Source: Holophagales bacterium (GTDB taxonomy: Bacteria > Acidobacteriota > Holophagae > Holophagales > Holophagaceae). Taken from it: a stretch of DNA of 5,123 bases. The stretch is taken from NCBI GenBank assembly GCA_031256155.1, contig JAIRRD010000263.1, positions 1-5,123 of the forward strand, written 5' to 3'. This document shows positions 1-5,123 of this stretch, in pieces. Numbering within the stretch: the stretch's first letter is position 1; each line of letters begins with the position of its first letter. A model generated the notes under the pieces. That model did no database searches and was not told where the DNA came from. It worked only from the letters and a program-made list of their open reading frames with translations. The translations under genes and the position numbers were made by a program.

Positions 1-103
1 CGCCAATGGCCGCAACAAGGCCGTCTTCAACAAGCAAAGCACCCATTGTATCCATGCCTTGTGCCGGATCTAACAGTCGGACATTTTTAACTAGAAGCGG
101 CAT
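1..103 (-). CDS. pyrC: Dihydroorotase-like amidohydrolase, N-terminal 34 codons, cut by the window edge
   Basis: Reading from an ATG at 103 toward base 1 gives 34 residues beginning MPLLVKNVRLLDPAQGMD and ending LVEDGLVAAIG. This is the typical opening beta-sandwich of class I dihydroorotases: a (L)LIKNxRLIDPAxG segment followed by a (L)LVEDGxIxAIG segment. Dihydroorotase closes carbamoyl-aspartate to dihydroorotate in pyrimidine synthesis, in the cytoplasm. The zinc-binding HxH motif that would separate it from related amidohydrolases (hydantoinase, allantoinase) normally lies near residue 60 and is outside the window. The DPAxG signature still favours PyrC. The start is supported by an AGAGG Shine-Dalgarno just upstream on the minus strand (about 108-112). 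The gene lies 28 bp after the lipoyl-like gene with no terminator between, so the two are probably cotranscribed. The family is fairly sure; the exact enzyme is less so. Confidence 0.72.
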   Translation of the reverse strand, partial: MPLLVKNVRLLDPAQGMDTMGALLVEDGLVAAIG

Positions 104-131
104 GTTACCTCTGCGAGAAGCCAGGACAGTT

Positions 132-359
132 TTAATTAAATTCAGTCAGTTCAATGAGGTCATCGTCTTCCTGAGCGAAGTCGCCCTCTTCCACAAATAT
201 TTTGGTTATTTTTCCAGCTTCGGGCGCATGGACGAAGTACTGCGTCCTGGCTTCGTCAGTCCCTTCCAACAGCATTAACTGCTCGTCCTCGTCAACTTCT
301 TTCCCTACAGAAACAAAAATGTCGAGGATGTATCCAGGGCACTCTGCAGAAACGATCAT
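132..359 (-). CDS. Small lipoyl/biotinyl-like domain protein without the attachment lysine
   Basis: This 75-residue acidic protein consists of a single biotinyl/lipoyl-type hammerhead fold. It shows two quasi-symmetric halves about 40 residues apart: GYILDIFVSVGKEV (9-22) and GKITKIFVEEGDFA (49-62), each followed by an acidic turn and a hydrophobic strand (QLMLL, DLIEL). The hairpin that normally carries ETDKA or EAMKM reads EGTDEARTQYFVHAP (32-46). Counting eight residues back from the conserved AP proline puts Arg38 where the modified lysine should be. I therefore expect no lipoylation or biotinylation at the normal site. The start is the ATG at 359, with GGAG (366-369) six bases upstream. 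A GTG at 371 would give 79 residues but overlaps that Shine-Dalgarno, so it is unlikely. The gene lies between rfaE2 and pyrC. Its function is unknown; a scaffold, a carrier-like relic or a partner-binding domain are all possible. Confidence 0.75.
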   Translation of the reverse strand: MIVSAECPGYILDIFVSVGKEVDEDEQLMLLEGTDEARTQYFVHAPEAGKITKIFVEEGDFAQEDDDLIELTEFN

Positions 360-365
360 GATTAT

Positions 366-369
366 CTCC
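366..369 (-). promoter_or_regulatory. Shine-Dalgarno that decides the start of the lipoyl-like gene
   Basis: On the minus strand GGAG is followed by six bases (ATAATC) and then ATG at 359. The alternative GTG start (371-369) shares a base with this site and has no purine-rich site of its own, which argues for the shorter 75-residue protein. Confidence 0.6.
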
Positions 370-386
370 ACTGTCGAAACGACAGT
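370..386. repeat. Perfect 17-bp palindrome, possible operator
   Basis: ACTGTCG (370-376), AAA (377-379) and CGACAGT (380-386) form a perfect 7-bp inverted repeat with a 3-base centre. It lies directly upstream of the Shine-Dalgarno of the lipoyl-like gene. It overlaps the -10 element and expected start point of the candidate minus-strand promoter, as a repressor operator might. In RNA it would be a short hairpin with no following U-tract, so a terminator role is unlikely. The inverted repeat is plain in the sequence; its role is inference. Confidence 0.5.
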
Positions 387-410
387 ATGGTATTATTGAG
401 TAAAGTGCAA
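382..410 (-). promoter_or_regulatory. Candidate sigma70-type promoter for the lipoyl-like gene and pyrC
   Basis: Read on the minus strand, TTGCAC (410-405) is separated by 17 bases from TACTGT (387-382). The -35 box matches four of six consensus positions (TTG and one C/A position shifted), and the -10 matches four of six. Transcription would begin near 375 and give a leader of about 16 nt. It falls in the gap between rfaE2 and the next gene, where an internal promoter would be useful. The match is moderate and could be chance. Confidence 0.35.
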
Positions 411-429
411 GGGGTTTTTACAAAAAAAA

Positions 430-936
430 TTATGTATAAACAACGCCTCTGTTGGTTTGAATTCTGTTTATGATTGCGGTAGTGCTGAATCCTTCCAGAA
501 ATGGGATTGTTACTACCTGTCCGCCGTGTTTGGTCACTGTTTCGCGTCCGACAATGGTTTCCGGTGTGTAATCACCGCCTTTAATGAGTACATCGGGCTG
601 AATCAGCTCAATGAGGTTTGCGGGTGTGTCCTCGTCAAAGCGAATTACTGCGTCAACACTCTTGAGTCCAAGCAATACCAGTGCGCGAGCTATTTCGTGT
701 TGAATGGGGCGTGATATTCCTTTAATTTTCGCGACGCTTTGGTCGCTGTTAAGTCCTATGACAAGAAAATCGCCAAGAGTTTTGGCGTCTTCCAGATATT
801 GGACGTGTCCTGGATGAATGAGGTCGAAGCAGCCATTTGTGAAGCAGAGTCTGCCTTGACGGGAATTTGGACGCATGTTTGGGAATGTGTCCCAAAATGA
901 ATGCGGGTTCTGAAAAAAAAAATTGAGTGATGGCAT
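430..936 (-). CDS. rfaE2: D-glycero-beta-D-manno-heptose 1-phosphate adenylyltransferase, stand-alone
   Basis: The 168-residue cytidylyltransferase-fold protein transfers AMP from ATP to heptose 1-phosphate, giving ADP-heptose for the LPS inner core, in the cytoplasm. FTNGCFDLIHPGHV (32-45) holds the nucleotide-binding HxGH motif as HPGH (41-44). GLNSD (61-65), KGISRPI (72-78), FDEDTP (100-105), LIKGGDY (117-123) and the FSTTAII segment (150-156) follow in family order. The length fits the separate RfaE2 domain rather than the bifunctional HldE, so a separate heptose kinase should exist elsewhere. The start is uncertain: the ATG at 936 is the first in-frame start after a stop, but it has no Shine-Dalgarno. 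The usual roughly 30 residues before FTNGCF support it. ATG codon 21 (876) is the alternative. A run of ten T in codons 5-8 (911-922 region) encodes FFF. The gene runs divergently from the FmdB gene. Confidence 0.9.
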   Translation of the reverse strand: MPSLNFFFQNPHSFWDTFPNMRPNSRQGRLCFTNGCFDLIHPGHVQYLEDAKTLGDFLVIGLNSDQSVAKIKGISRPIQHEIARALVLLGLKSVDAVIRFDEDTPANLIELIQPDVLIKGGDYTPETIVGRETVTKHGGQVVTIPFLEGFSTTAIINRIQTNRGVVYT

Positions 937-990
937 AGGTAGATTTGGGTAAAATTTAAAGTTTGTGGTTGAGTCACGTTAGAGGAAAAA

Positions 991-1278
991 ATGCCGCTCT
1001 ATGAGTATTGTTGTACAGCTTGCAGCGCAAAAGAAGAACTTTTGACAAATTATTCTTCCCCCACGGAACATGATTGCCCTGTTTGTGGCAAAACTAATGG
1101 TATGCAGCGCCAAGTATCCGCGCCATCCATAAATTTTTCCGGCGGCGGATGGTATGCGCAGGGCTATAGCAATTCGCCGCCTTGTAAGGCGGATAAGCCT
1201 GTTGCCAAAGAACCATCGCCCAACAACGTGCCTTCCAGCAAAGAGTGCTGTGGGAGTTGTGCCTGTAATAATGATTAA
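991..1278 (+). CDS. FmdB-family zinc-ribbon protein with a cysteine-rich tail
   Basis: This 95-residue protein opens with MPLYEYCCTAC, the signature of the FmdB/CxxC small zinc-ribbon family. Cys8-x2-Cys11 and Cys29-x2-Cys32 form the expected four-cysteine zinc knuckle pair. RQVSAPSINFSGGGWYAQGY (40-59) matches the conserved (R)xxSxPxINFxGxGWYxxxY stretch. After it comes a low-complexity Pro/Ser/Lys linker with Cys65, then CCGSCAC (86-92), a cluster of four cysteines at the very C-terminus. FmdB was named as a regulator near formamidase or amidase genes, but most members have no tested function. The start ATG has AGAGG (981-985) at good spacing. It is divergent from rfaE2, and the str promoter begins 30 bp downstream with no clear terminator between, so read-through into rpsL is possible. 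The family is sure; the role is not known. Confidence 0.88.
   Translation: MPLYEYCCTACSAKEELLTNYSSPTEHDCPVCGKTNGMQRQVSAPSINFSGGGWYAQGYSNSPPCKADKPVAKEPSPNNVPSSKECCGSCACNND
1177..1192. repeat. Perfect inverted repeat inside the FmdB gene
   Basis: CCGCCTT (1177-1183), GT, AAGGCGG (1186-1192) is a perfect 7-bp inverted repeat with a two-base centre, within the codons for the Pro/Lys-rich linker. Such a tight loop is strained in RNA. It may be a protein-binding palindrome or chance. Confidence 0.4.
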
Positions 1279-1308
1279 CAGGGTTTAGGCTATAGTTAAT
1301 GAAATAAA

Positions 1309-1336
1309 TTGACAGGATTTCAATTTGCGATAGAAT
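1309..1336 (+). promoter_or_regulatory. Sigma70-type promoter of the str operon
   Basis: TTGACA (1309-1314) is a perfect -35 box. A 16-base spacer leads to TAGAAT (1331-1336), which matches the -10 consensus at five of six positions. The expected start is near 1343, about 130 nt before rpsL. This is the strongest promoter-like sequence in the window, as expected for ribosomal protein genes. Confidence 0.75.
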
Positions 1337-1342
1337 TTCCAG

Positions 1343-1472
1343 TTCCTGGGTCTGTAGTGTTTAGACCAAGGGTTTTAAATATCGCTTGATGTCGATTTCC
1401 AAACTCCATATTTTCGACCTCTCGGGCCTGCGCCGGTTATAAATCCGAGACGCAAATGTTCAGGAGGATGGT
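1343..1472 (+). promoter_or_regulatory. Structured 5' leader of the rpsL-rpsG-fusA transcript
   Basis: About 130 nt of non-coding leader follow the promoter. Its first bases can fold: CCTGGGTCT (1345-1353) pairs with AGACCAAGG (1363-1371) with one mismatch and a 9-nt loop, followed by GTTTT, a weak attenuator-like layout. Near the gene, TCTCGG (1420-1425) pairs perfectly with CCGAGA (1445-1450). A competing fold pairs TGCG (1429-1432) with CGCA (1451-1454), with CGG/CCG inside, so two alternative structures are possible just before the AGGAGG ribosome site (1462-1467). This may be autoregulatory or attenuating, but I recognise no described leader family. The pairings are visible by eye; the function is inference. 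Confidence 0.4.
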
Positions 1473-1862
1473 GTGCCAACCATCAATCAATTAATCCGCC
1501 AGGGGCGGAAGACATTCACAAACAAGACAAAAAGCCCCGCGCTTGATGCTTGTCCTCAAAAACGAGGCGTCTGTACGCGTGTGTTCACTACTACGCCAAA
1601 GAAGCCTAATTCCGCTCTTCGCAAGGTGGCTCGTGTACGCCTTACAAACGGAATTGAATGCACCACGTATATTCCCGGCGTTGGTCACAATTTGCAGGAG
1701 CACAGTATTGTGCTTATCAGGGGCGGCCGCGTAAAGGATCTCCCGGGCGTGCGCTACCACGTTGTGCGTGGCTCGCTTGATGCGACTGGTGTTGCCAATC
1801 GTAATCAGTCCAGGTCCAAATACGGTGCCAAACGGCCAAAAGCTGTTGCCACCAAGAAATAA
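1473..1862 (+). CDS. rpsL: Small ribosomal subunit protein S12
   Basis: The 129-residue S12 is a 30S protein at the decoding centre that controls accuracy. The core is nearly invariant: [20 protein letters not shown] (27-46), GHNLQEHS (71-78) and [13 protein letters not shown] (84-96). Lys43 and Lys88, whose changes classically give streptomycin resistance or dependence, are wild type, and Asp89, the site methylthiolated by RimO in some bacteria, is present. Translation starts at GTG 1473 with AGGAGG (1462-1467) five bases upstream. The C-terminus extends a few residues past the usual KRPK(A) end as AVATKK, making it slightly longer than the 123-124 residues common in the family. It is first in the str operon, 12 bp ahead of rpsG. 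Confidence 0.98.
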   Translation: MPTINQLIRQGRKTFTNKTKSPALDACPQKRGVCTRVFTTTPKKPNSALRKVARVRLTNGIECTTYIPGVGHNLQEHSIVLIRGGRVKDLPGVRYHVVRGSLDATGVANRNQSRSKYGAKRPKAVATKK

Positions 1863-2345
<483 letters not shown>

Positions 2346-2363
2346 TCATTGTTTTTTTATCCC

Positions 2364-2387
2364 GGGGCCGATTTAAGAATCGGCCCC
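2364..2387 (+). terminator. Strong hairpin between rpsG and fusA, partial terminator or processing site
   Basis: GGGGCCGATT (2364-2373), loop TAAG and AATCGGCCCC (2378-2387) form a perfect 10-bp GC-rich stem with a tetraloop. The plus-strand bases that follow (AGGTTTGTGTTCT) are only moderately T-rich, so it is a poor rho-independent terminator. It may act as a partial terminator, a 3'-end stabiliser for the rpsL-rpsG mRNA, or a protein-binding site. A T7 run (2352-2358) sits on the 5' side, which does not serve a plus-strand terminator. On the minus strand the stem is followed by A's, so it does not terminate there either. The hairpin is certain; the role is open. Confidence 0.6.
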
Positions 2388-2398
2388 AGGTTTGTGTT

Positions 2399-2415
2399 CT
2401 GCCTTAATATGGCAG
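2399..2415 (+). other. Small hairpin upstream of fusA
   Basis: CTGCC (2399-2403) pairs perfectly with GGCAG (2411-2415) around a 7-base AT-rich loop. It ends 16 bases before the AAGGAG ribosome site of fusA (2432-2437). With the larger stem at 2364 it makes a two-hairpin gap between rpsG and fusA. No role is shown. Confidence 0.35.
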
Positions 2416-2442
2416 TGAATTTGATGTATTGAAGGAGTTTTT

Positions 2443-4548
2443 GTGGCTCGGACCACCCCGTTAGAACGCTACCGTAACATTGGCATCATGGCTCATATTG
2501 ATGCTGGTAAAACCACAACAACGGAGCGTATTCTTTTTTACACTGGAAAAATACACAGGTTAGGCGAAGTTCATGATGGAGCCGCAACTACTGACTGGAT
2601 GGAACAGGAGCAGGAACGTGGTATCACAATCACTTCCGCTGCCATCACCGCATTTTGGTCACCGCAGACAGGTATTTATAAAGGTATTGAGCATCAAATA
2701 AATGTTATTGATACCCCGGGACACGTAGATTTTACTTCCGAGGTTGAACGATCTCTGCGTGTGCTGGATGGCGCTGTTGCTGTGTTTTGCGCTGTGGGCG
2801 GGGTTCAGCCTCAGTCAGAGACAGTCTGGCGTCAGGCTAATAAATACAAGGTTCCGCGCATTGCCTTTGTAAATAAGATGGATCGCGTTGGCGCTGATTT
2901 CTTTCGGGTAATCGAAATGATGAAAACCCGCCTTGGCGCAAAACCATTGCCGCTTCAGATACCCATTGGTTCAGAGGACACGTTCAGGGGCGTAATTGAT
3001 TTGATTTGTATGCAGGCTCTTATTTTTGAAGAAAATGACAAGGGCTTCAATGTGATATGCGGCGAAATTCCCGCTGACCTCAGAGAAACAGCCGATAAGT
3101 ACAATGAGCAGTTGGTTGAATGTGTCGCTGAAACTGATGAAGGCCTGATGGAAAAATATTTAAGTGGGGAAAGCCTTACGGAAGAAGAGATATATAAAGG
3201 TATCCGAAAAGGCTGTATAGAGCTTGCTTTCACGCCTGTGTGCTGTGGCAGTTCGTTCAAAAACAAAGGTGTTCAACCTCTTTTAGACGCGATAGTCACT
3301 TATATGCCAAGCCCTCTTGACATTCCCGCCATTGAGGGAGTTGATTCAAATGGCAATGCCACAGCCCGTAAAGCAGATGATAATGAGCCATTCAGTGCGC
3401 TTGTTTTTAAAATCATGGCTGACCCATTTGTCGGCAGTCTTTGTTTTATCAGAGTGTACTCCGGCGTACTGGCTTCAGGTTCCAGCGTTTACAATGTAAA
3501 TAAAGGCCGAAAAGAGCGCATTGGGCGCTTGCTGCAAATGCATGCCAATAAGCGGGAGGAAATCAATGAGGTTCGCACTGGCGATATTGCCGCTGTGGTT
3601 GGATTTAAAGATGCACTTACCGGCCAGACAATTTGTGATGAGGGTTCACCAGTAATTCTTGAGTCAATAGAATTTCCTGAACCAGTCATTCAAGTGGCCA
3701 TTGAGCCAAAGACTAAACAAGACCAGGAAAAAATGTCACTTGCGCTTTCGCGCCTTGCACAGGAAGACCCGACTTTCAAAGTCCATACAGACCAGGAAAC
3801 CAGCCAGACAATCATTGCCGGCATGGGTGAGCTGCACCTGGAAATTATCGTGGATCGCATGATGCGTGAATTCAAGGTTGAAGCAAATGTCGGCAAGCCG
3901 CAAGTTGCATACAGAGAAACGATTAAACGCCGCGTTGAGTCCGAAGGCAAATTTATCAGGCAATCTGGTGGACGTGGCCAGTACGGTCATGTCAAGCTGG
4001 TTGTAGAACCTCAGGAACCCGGCAAGGGTTACGAATTTGTTAATGAAATAGTTGGCGGTGTTGTGCCAAAGGAATACATCAAGCCTATTGACCAGGGAAT
4101 TCAGGAGGCCATGACTTCCGGTGTTTTGGCTGGTTTCCCCGTTGTTGACGTGAAGGTGACATTGATTGACGGTTCTTACCATGAAGTGGACTCCAGCGAA
4201 ATGGCATTCAAGATAGCTGGTTCTATGGGCTTTAAGTCGGCTTGTGAAAAAGCGACTCCAACTCTGCTGGAACCTGTCATGGCTGTTGAAGTAGAAATTC
4301 CTGAGGAGTACATGGGAGATGTCATTGGCAATTTGAACAGCCGCAGGGGCAGGATTGAAAACATGGAAGATAGGGCCGGTACCAGGGTGGTTACTTCAAA
4401 AATACCCCTTGCTGAAATGTTTGCCTACTCAACGACTCTGCGTAGCATGACGCAAGGACGCGGCACTTACACGATGCAATTCAGCCACTATGAGGAGGCG
4501 CCGAAGAGCGTTTCTGAGGGAATTGTGGCAAAAGTTACGGGACGTTAA
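2443..4548 (+). CDS. fusA: Elongation factor G
   Basis: The 701-residue translational GTPase (E. coli 704) moves tRNAs and mRNA after peptide transfer and, with ribosome recycling factor, splits ribosomes. The G domain shows the P-loop AHIDAGKT (17-24), the switch I segment EQERGITI (56-63), DTPGH (90-94) with the catalytic His94, and NKMD (144-147). Domains II and III follow, the latter with GMGELHLEI. Domain IV carries GGRGQYGHV (509-517) and [10 protein letters not shown] (577-586), and domain V has [13 protein letters not shown] (625-637). All regions fit canonical EF-G1 rather than EF-G2 or a TetM/RF3-type relative. The start is GTG 2443 with AAGGAG (2432-2437) five bases upstream. It is third in the str operon, after two hairpins. 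No tuf gene follows, unlike E. coli. I see no frameshift or gap. Confidence 0.98.
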   Translation: MARTTPLERYRNIGIMAHIDAGKTTTTERILFYTGKIHRLGEVHDGAATTDWMEQEQERGITITSAAITAFWSPQTGIYKGIEHQINVIDTPGHVDFTSEVERSLRVLDGAVAVFCAVGGVQPQSETVWRQANKYKVPRIAFVNKMDRVGADFFRVIEMMKTRLGAKPLPLQIPIGSEDTFRGVIDLICMQALIFEENDKGFNVICGEIPADLRETADKYNEQLVECVAETDEGLMEKYLSGESLTEEEIYKGIRKGCIELAFTPVCCGSSFKNKGVQPLLDAIVTYMPSPLDIPAIEGVDSNGNATARKADDNEPFSALVFKIMADPFVGSLCFIRVYSGVLASGSSVYNVNKGRKERIGRLLQMHANKREEINEVRTGDIAAVVGFKDALTGQTICDEGSPVILESIEFPEPVIQVAIEPKTKQDQEKMSLALSRLAQEDPTFKVHTDQETSQTIIAGMGELHLEIIVDRMMREFKVEANVGKPQVAYRETIKRRVESEGKFIRQSGGRGQYGHVKLVVEPQEPGKGYEFVNEIVGGVVPKEYIKPIDQGIQEAMTSGVLAGFPVVDVKVTLIDGSYHEVDSSEMAFKIAGSMGFKSACEKATPTLLEPVMAVEVEIPEEYMGDVIGNLNSRRGRIENMEDRAGTRVVTSKIPLAEMFAYSTTLRSMTQGRGTYTMQFSHYEEAPKSVSEGIVAKVTGR

Positions 4549-4556
4549 AAAAAGTG

Positions 4557-4584
4557 TTGCTTTGCATATATTTTTTGTTATCCT
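4557..4584 (+). promoter_or_regulatory. Candidate promoter of the S10 operon
   Basis: TTGCTT (4557-4562), a 16-base A/T-rich spacer including a T6 run, and TATCCT (4579-4584) resemble a sigma70 promoter with a weak -35 and a four-of-six -10. It begins nine bases after the fusA stop, and the start point would be near 4591. Its place directly before the rpsJ leader supports it, but the -35 match is poor, so read-through from fusA may also contribute. Confidence 0.5.
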
Positions 4585-4590
4585 GTAAGG

Positions 4591-4666
4591 CATGTCCTAA
4601 ATTTCAGGACTTATTTTAATTCGGGCAATTCGAGCCCCACATCTATGGACGCTACGACGTCCCAAT
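4591..4666 (+). promoter_or_regulatory. Leader of rpsJ with three short hairpins
   Basis: Three perfect small stems lie in a row: GTCCT/AGGAC (4594-4598 with 4606-4610), GGGC/GCCC (4623-4626 with 4634-4637) and GGACG/CGTCC (4647-4651 with 4658-4662). The first is followed by TTATTTTAATT, so it could be a weak terminator for fusA or an attenuator of the S10 transcript. The last ends four bases before the rpsJ ribosome site. E. coli has an L4-binding leader at this place in the operon, but I see no evident resemblance to it. Each stem is short, and some may be chance. Confidence 0.35.
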
Positions 4667-4670
4667 GGAG
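4667..4670 (+). promoter_or_regulatory. Shine-Dalgarno that decides the rpsJ start
   Basis: GGAG (4667-4670) lies five bases before ATG 4676. An in-frame GTG at 4670 shares its first base with this site and would have no ribosome site of its own, so ATG 4676 is preferred. Confidence 0.6.
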
Positions 4671-4675
4671 TGAAG

Positions 4676-5002
4676 ATGAAAGACAACATTCGCATCAGAC
4701 TGCGAGCTTTTGACCATCGTTTGCTGGATCAGTCCACGCGGGAGATCGTTGATACGGCAAAACGTACGGGCGCTCAAGTCGCTGGACCGATTCCGTTGCC
4801 AACGAGATTGAGCAAGTACACTGTGAATCGTTCTCCCCACGTTGATAAAAAATCCAGAGATCAATTTGAGATTCGCACTCACAAGAGACTTCTGGACATT
4901 CTCAACCCCACGCAGAACACTGTTGACACCTTAATGCGCCTGGATTTACCGGCGGGTGTTGATGTGGAAATCAAAGTGTTCAGCCGTCAGGGCAACCGAT
5001 AA
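4676..5002 (+). CDS. rpsJ: Small ribosomal subunit protein S10 (NusE)
   Basis: The 108-residue S10 is a 30S head protein and, as NusE, pairs with NusB in transcription antitermination. Marks include [16 protein letters not shown] (5-20), [14 protein letters not shown] (30-43), [19 protein letters not shown] (47-65), RTHKRLLDI (67-75) and [10 protein letters not shown] (91-100). These read like Desulfovibrio homologues as I recall them. The family usually ends at about residue 101-103. Here VFSRQGNR adds a basic tail of about six to eight residues, with no frameshift evident. The ATG at 4676 is chosen over GTG 4670 because GGAG (4667-4670) sits correctly for it. The gene is first in the S10 operon, 17 bp ahead of rplC. 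Confidence 0.97.
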   Translation: MKDNIRIRLRAFDHRLLDQSTREIVDTAKRTGAQVAGPIPLPTRLSKYTVNRSPHVDKKSRDQFEIRTHKRLLDILNPTQNTVDTLMRLDLPAGVDVEIKVFSRQGNR

Positions 5003-5019
5003 GGCGGGGGTAAATAATA

Positions 5020-5123
5020 ATGGCTAATGGAATCATAGGTAAGAAGCTGGGGATGACTCAGATATTTAATGAAAAGGGACAAATTGTCCCTGTCACTGTA
5101 ATTCAGGCCGGTCCATGTGTGGG
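5020..5123 (+). CDS. rplC: Large ribosomal subunit protein L3, N-terminal part, cut by the window edge
   Basis: From ATG 5020 the frame reads [20 protein letters not shown] and continues [14 protein letters not shown] for 34 codons to the right edge. This is the highly conserved L3 opening (GxxGKKxGMTxIF, VPVTVIxAGPC). L3 is an early 50S assembly protein that binds domain VI of 23S rRNA and reaches the peptidyl transferase centre. The gene follows rpsJ by 17 bp, the standard S10 operon order. The ribosome site is unusual: a GGGGG run (5006-5010) nine bases before the ATG, with AAGG (5001-5004) too distant, so translation may be coupled to rpsJ. Confidence 0.95.
   Translation, partial: MANGIIGKKLGMTQIFNEKGQIVPVTVIQAGPCV

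Noticed and set aside
371..385. LexA/SOS box (CTGT ... ACAG)
   Set aside because: The half-sites match the E. coli type, but they are seven bases apart rather than eight, and no damage-response gene follows. Treated only as a generic palindrome.
422..458. Rho-independent terminator after rfaE2 on the minus strand
   Set aside because: The stem (CAAC/GTTG plus AAA/TTT with a bulge) is weak, and the T8 run begins eight bases after it rather than directly behind the stem. Possible but not supported enough to list.
923..955. Promoter for the FmdB gene (TTGAGT ... TAAAAT)
   Set aside because: The spacer is 21 bases, too long for a convincing sigma70 promoter. Minus-strand candidates in the same gap are also poor, so no promoter is called there.
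756..977. Overlapping 73-codon minus-strand frame from GTG 977
   Set aside because: It has no ribosome site and no recognisable protein features, and it runs through the rfaE2 core in another frame. Joining it to rfaE2 by slippage would give an N-terminus unlike the family.
2346..2390. Minus-strand terminator at the rpsG-fusA hairpin
   Set aside because: In minus-strand RNA the stem is followed by an A-run, not U's, and no minus-strand gene ends there.
3736..4182. Long antisense open frame (148 codons) inside fusA
   Set aside because: It is a shadow of the highly conserved fusA frame. The protein looks random, with no ribosome site or family motif. The same applies to the other antisense frames in rpsL, rpsG and fusA.

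Overview
The window is an ordinary bacterial housekeeping stretch of moderate G+C (roughly the high 40s percent by eye). It sits around the str ribosomal operon and the start of the S10 operon. I suggest a Desulfovibrionales-like member of the old Deltaproteobacteria. The S10 and S12 proteins read like Desulfovibrio homologues as I remember them (for example [15 protein letters not shown] in S10 and the MPTINQLIR start of S12). A stand-alone heptose-phosphate adenylyltransferase implies a Gram-negative cell with heptose-containing LPS. The placement comes from memory of the families, not from a search.

Layout, left half: three genes on the minus strand read toward the left edge. They are rfaE2 (936-430), a 75-residue lipoyl/biotinyl-like domain protein (359-132) and the first 34 codons of a dihydroorotase-like gene, pyrC (103-1). 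A candidate promoter carrying a perfect 17-bp palindrome lies between the first two. Facing away from rfaE2 across a 54-bp divergent gap is a small FmdB-family zinc-ribbon gene (991-1278).

Layout, right half: a good sigma70-type promoter (TTGACA, 16 bp, TAGAAT) and a structured leader of about 130 nt precede rpsL, rpsG and fusA, all on the plus strand. rpsL and rpsG are 12 bp apart. A perfect 10-bp GC-rich hairpin separates rpsG from fusA. After fusA a second promoter candidate and a leader with three small hairpins precede rpsJ and the start of rplC, which runs off the right edge. No tuf gene lies between fusA and rpsJ, unlike E. coli.

Function: S12, S7, S10 and L3 are ribosome components and EF-G drives translocation, so the right half is a translation module controlled by two promoters and possibly by leader or intercistronic RNA structure. 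The left half mixes LPS precursor synthesis, pyrimidine synthesis and two small proteins of unknown role.

I found no mobile element, CRISPR array, tRNA, rRNA or defence-like locus, and I do not think the window holds an undescribed system. The points most worth checking are the lipoyl-like protein that lacks the modifiable lysine, the cysteine-rich tail of the FmdB protein, and the RNA structures in the str leader and between rpsG and fusA.
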